A DNA stretch of 43,553 nt, from assembly GCA_030694425.1 (NCBI GenBank), contig JAUXYI010000077.1, forward strand, positions 1-43,553, in the 5' to 3' direction. Numbering within the stretch: the first letter of the stretch is position 1; each line of letters starts with the position of its first letter. The notes under the pieces were generated by a model. The model did no database searches and was not told where the DNA came from. It was given only the letters and a program-made list of their open reading frames with translations. The translations under genes and the position numbers were made by a program. Of this stretch, positions 41,273 to 43,553 are shown piece after piece. The stretch comes from Thermodesulfovibrionia bacterium (lineage in GTDB: Bacteria > Nitrospirota > Thermodesulfovibrionia > UBA6902 > BMS3Bbin08).

Positions 41273-41363
41273 GCTTAACGGCTTAAATCGGCGGCGCGGG
41301 GAATGACCGATGCTAAGAATCAAACCACGCTTGCCCTGTGTCCGCTGGATTTGCTTGTTCGCC
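41273..41363 (-). other. attC-like site of the helicase cassette
   Basis: A 91-base site. R'' GGCGAAC (41357-41363) is followed by AAGCAAATCCAGCGGAC. The far arm CGCCGCCGATTTAAGCC ends in R' GTTAAGC (41273-41279), which fits GTTRRRY. The arms are imperfect complements (GATTT shared). R'' differs by 1 base from the complement of GTTCGGC at 42809-42815. Confidence 0.8.
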
Positions 41364-42785
41364 ATATGTTGCCTTTTTCATTTCGTTCATAGTGAGATAG
41401 AATCGTTTAATCAAAGGATCGCATTTCACGTCTATATTCCGAATTGGACGCGCAAGACTTATTCCATCTATGGAGCGACAACGACTGAGCGCCACATAGA
41501 CTTGACCAGATGCAAATGCGCCGATGCCCAAATCGATAAGAACGTTCTCCAAAGTCTAGCCTTGGCTCTAGAGTATAGTAACGGCCCATGCCAGCATAAG
41601 GGGATACTGCGTATATGAGCCTACCTTTTCTGCCACTATCTGATCTTTCTCAATGCTGTAGGCATACTTGTATGTTTCCCAAGAAACTCGTTGAACATCA
41701 CATATTTGCCCTTTGTGATCAGTCACAAGTTCAATGCCGATTGATTTTTGGTCTATATGTCGTATGCTGCCGAGAGTACCATTGACCCACCTTCGATTGT
41801 CGTCGTTCTTTGTGAACATAACGCGAGCACCAACTTTCAATCTCAGGTCAATCGGTGAAGGCAGCTTATCTTCTTCAAGAGAGAATCGGCCTTTAATTTC
41901 GCCCTTGAAAACATATTCTCTTTCAGATATATGGAGCAACTCCTTCATGTTGATTTGATCTGCGCGACTGTTCGTGCAAGTCAAAGTGATGTCTGCTGAT
42001 GCACCTTTTTTTTGATAGCACCTTGAGTTGACCTCATTTGTAACCGACGCGATGTTTTCCCCTATTCTTATTCTATTCAGCAGAGATATAAAAAAATTGT
42101 CGTCCTGTCTATAGACTGATGTAAGTTCGACAGGTACCAGCGAACTTTTCTGAAGGCTAAAGGAACTAAAAAAGTAAGGGCTTGCGTATCCCTTTGCCTG
42201 CAGCACACTCATTTCCTGCCTTGGGACAACGGGCGGCAACTGGAAAAGGTCTCCGATTAGCAACAATTGAACACCAGCGAAAGGAATGCTGCTCGATCTA
42301 TTCTTTCTGAGAAATTTGTCAATGCTATCAATAAGATCACAACGAACCATTGAGACTTCATCGATAATAATCAAGTCAAGCTTCTGGTAAAGTTTCCTAT
42401 CATATACGAGTTTTATATCCTCGTCTTCATGGATTTTTGGAGGAAGTTTGAAAAATGAGTGAATTGTGACGCCTCCGACATTCAGGGCTGCGACACCAGT
42501 TGGAGCCAAAACTACCAATCTCTTCTTAATGGCCGTCCGCAGATATTGGATCAATGTTGACTTACCAGTGCCTGCATTACCGGTAACGAAAACCGCTGGG
42601 CAACCAGCGTCAAGCAGAGACTCGACCGTTCTATACTCATCGGAGATGTTAATTCCTTCTAAAGGATTTTTTATTACTTGTCCGGGTACTTGGCGTAAGA
42701 GTGCCCGAGTCGCTCGTCTATTGAGTTCACCGATATCAACAGGCTTAACACCGAGTAGCTTCTTGACTGTATCCAGTATGCTCAT
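41313..42785 (-). pseudogene. PIF1-like helicase interrupted by two in-frame TAG codons
   Basis: Superfamily 1B helicase frame of 490 codons. It has P-loop GNAGTGKST (69-77), IIDEVSMVRCDLIDSID (Walker B), LIGDLFQLPPV, and the late VALSRCRSIDGI motif. Codons 406 and 410 are TAG. They fall in a motif that in relatives reads TIHKSQGKT; here it is T-I-L-stop-S-Q-G-stop-T. Frame and sequence resume perfectly after both. All three changes are A-to-T on the coding strand. The C-terminus NPADTGQAWFDS reads into attC. Either recent decay or suppressed stops; sequencing error is possible. Confidence 0.85.
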
Positions 42786-42808
42786 TATTGTTTATTCAAT
42801 ATCTATCG

Positions 42809-42815
42809 GCCGAAC
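42809..42815 (-). other. Cassette-opening core before the helicase gene
   Basis: GTTCGGC on the minus strand, 23 bases before the helicase ATG, matches at 6 of 7 bases the complement of that cassette's R'' (GGCGAAC at 41357-41363). The preceding arm reads TATCTAATAACTG. The full attC of the upstream cassette cannot be traced with confidence. Confidence 0.5.
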
Positions 42816-43255
42816 CAGTTATTAGATAGACGGGAACCGCCCCGATAATATCGGAATTTGTATATTAGTCAGCCAATGCTCGACATTCCCCATAGTTGAT
42901 TACCGATAATAACTTACACTATTTTGTAGCTTTTGAAAAGCACGGATTACAGGAAGAACTAAGCAAGCTTATCTGGAAGTTTACCGTGTCAATTACAAGG
43001 GGTTAATTGCATGCCACAATAGTCATCCCAATTCGCTCTTTTTATAGGGCAGCCCTCAGAAGCGGAAATGGATTACCCCGAAAAATGCGTTTACAGAAAA
43101 AGCTGCGAGAATGTGTGGGAAAAAATCTTTATCTCTTCTCCTCGGCGAATCCGCCTGAGTGCGGACGCCACGTAAGACAGCTGTGACTCAAATGACGAGA
43201 TATTTTCATGACTGGCGTTTTGAAATCATCAGCCCCTTCTTTATACTCAGGACAA
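42816..43255. other. Gene-free stretch
   Basis: About 440 bases with no ORF I can support on either strand. Short open frames occur but show no start signals or family motifs. CCGATAATATCGG (42842-42854) is a small palindrome. This may be decayed coding or repeat sequence between the helicase cassette and the right-edge gene. Confidence 0.5.
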
Positions 43256-43354
43256 ACCACCCCTAACCCCTCCTTAACCAAGGAGGGGAGTTGTTGATAC
43301 CACAAAAAAGCTCCCAAGCTCCCCGCCTAATTTAGGAGGGGATTAAGGGGTGGT
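43256..43354. repeat. Inverted repeat with ACCACCCCT ends
   Basis: The left arm starts ACCACCCCTAACCCCTCCTT and the right arm ends AGGAGGGGATTAAGGGGTGGT, an inverted pair with small differences. CTCCTTAACCAAGGAG forms an inner hairpin. Its composition resembles the palindrome inserted in mqnB, and it may belong to the same broad family. Confidence 0.65.
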
Positions 43355-43362
43355 AAGCGGGA

Positions 43363-43553
43363 TTAAACACCTTTGAAAGGACGTTCCTGATCAAAATCAG
43401 GCAGGTAATGGTCCTGGCTTTTGAGTTCCTGTATAAAGGCATTCTCCAGGCCAAGGCCAAGCGCATAGTCCGTGATCTCATCATATTCTTTTTCTGTCAG
43501 GGTCCGGCTTATCCCGGGATAAGCGCCTGCTTTATATTGAGGAGAATACTGTG
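43363..43553 (-). CDS. Radical SAM protein C-terminus, partial
   Basis: A frame open to the right edge ends QYSPQYKAG...YPGISRTLTEKEYDEI, then YALGLGLENAFIQEL, then stop at 43363. This end (QYxPxYKAxxYPxI-x-R-x-L-T-x-E-E-Y, then LGLxxxFIQ) is typical of the PflA-like radical SAM proteins related to pyruvate formate-lyase activating enzymes. Only 62 residues are visible; the catalytic CxxxCxxC lies beyond the window. A dispersed repeat begins 8 bases after its stop. Confidence 0.7.
   Translation of the reverse strand, partial: QYSPQYKAGAYPGISRTLTEKEYDEITDYALGLGLENAFIQELKSQDHYLPDFDQERPFKGV

Noticed and set aside
41313-42785. Pyrrolysine or other recoding of TAG in the helicase
   Set aside because: Not claimed: two changes from Lys plus a His-to-Leu change argue more for mutation or sequence error, and no suppressor genes are visible.
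43129-43317. 62-codon ORF at the right end
   Set aside because: It is largely inverted-repeat sequence; the real gene there is the radical SAM C-terminus in another frame.
1-43553. CRISPR array
   Set aside because: No regularly spaced direct repeats with unique spacers were seen; the repeats present are dispersed, palindromic or heptameric.

Overview
This 43.5-kb window comes from the chromosome of a Gram-negative bacterium, probably an anaerobe. It carries a complete Tol-Pal operon, a V/A-type rotary ATPase, selenocysteine incorporation genes, molybdenum-cofactor genes, the futalosine branch of menaquinone synthesis, and alpha-glucan enzymes (GH77 and GH57). This mix recalls Nitrospirota (Thermodesulfovibrionia-like) or neighbouring anaerobic phyla. 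That placement is inferred from gene content and was not checked against a database.

Layout. 1-4965: V/A-ATPase operon on the minus strand in the order F-I-K-E-C-G-A (Enterococcus ntp names), cut by the left edge inside subunit A. 5165-8263: a DUF362 protein, a deoxyhypusine-synthase-like enzyme and a small duplicated-domain protein, with repeats between them. 8289-11597: selB and selA. 11891-16040: a zinc-ribbon protein, CcdA-like, MogA, MOSC and RNase R genes. 16177-20663: an array of accessory genes (VapBC, a decayed restriction-modification set, an HNH protein and a possible nuclease). 21162-21822: a nucleotidyltransferase and its small partner. 22080-29236: uvrA, a small regulator, ampG with a DUF1460 amidase-like gene, futalosine hydrolase and moaA. 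29233-34003: tolQ-tolR-tolA-tolB-pal-cpoB. 34237-36084: a PilZ protein, tRNA-Leu(UAG), an ATPase remnant and HigBA. 36396-40397: malQ and a GH57/DUF3536 enzyme. 40643-42815: DUF4160/DUF2442 and a PIF1-like helicase. The right edge holds the C-terminus of a radical SAM protein.

The strongest new observation is that the three accessory blocks behave as integron gene cassettes without a visible integrase (CALIN-like clusters of attC sites). All the cassettes lie on the minus strand. Each ends in an attC-like imperfect palindrome whose R'' core matches, at 6 or 7 of 7 bases, the complement of the R' core that opens the same cassette. That holds for seven cassettes in three clusters separated by housekeeping genes. 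Several cassette ORFs read into their own attC. The PIF1-like helicase cassette has two in-frame TAG codons exactly where conserved lysines are expected.

A second theme is repeats that have entered coding sequence. A heptamer repeat (TCTGTGC-like) encodes the hydrophobic part of the signal peptides of both TolB and the CpoB-like lipoprotein. Palindromic elements sit in frame inside uvrA and the futalosine hydrolase gene. Several MITE-like dispersed repeats fill the intergenic spaces. A third theme is -10-like boxes only 6-12 bases from start codons (ntpF, uvrA, pilZ, tolQ, rnr, mqnB), which suggests leaderless or near-leaderless mRNAs.
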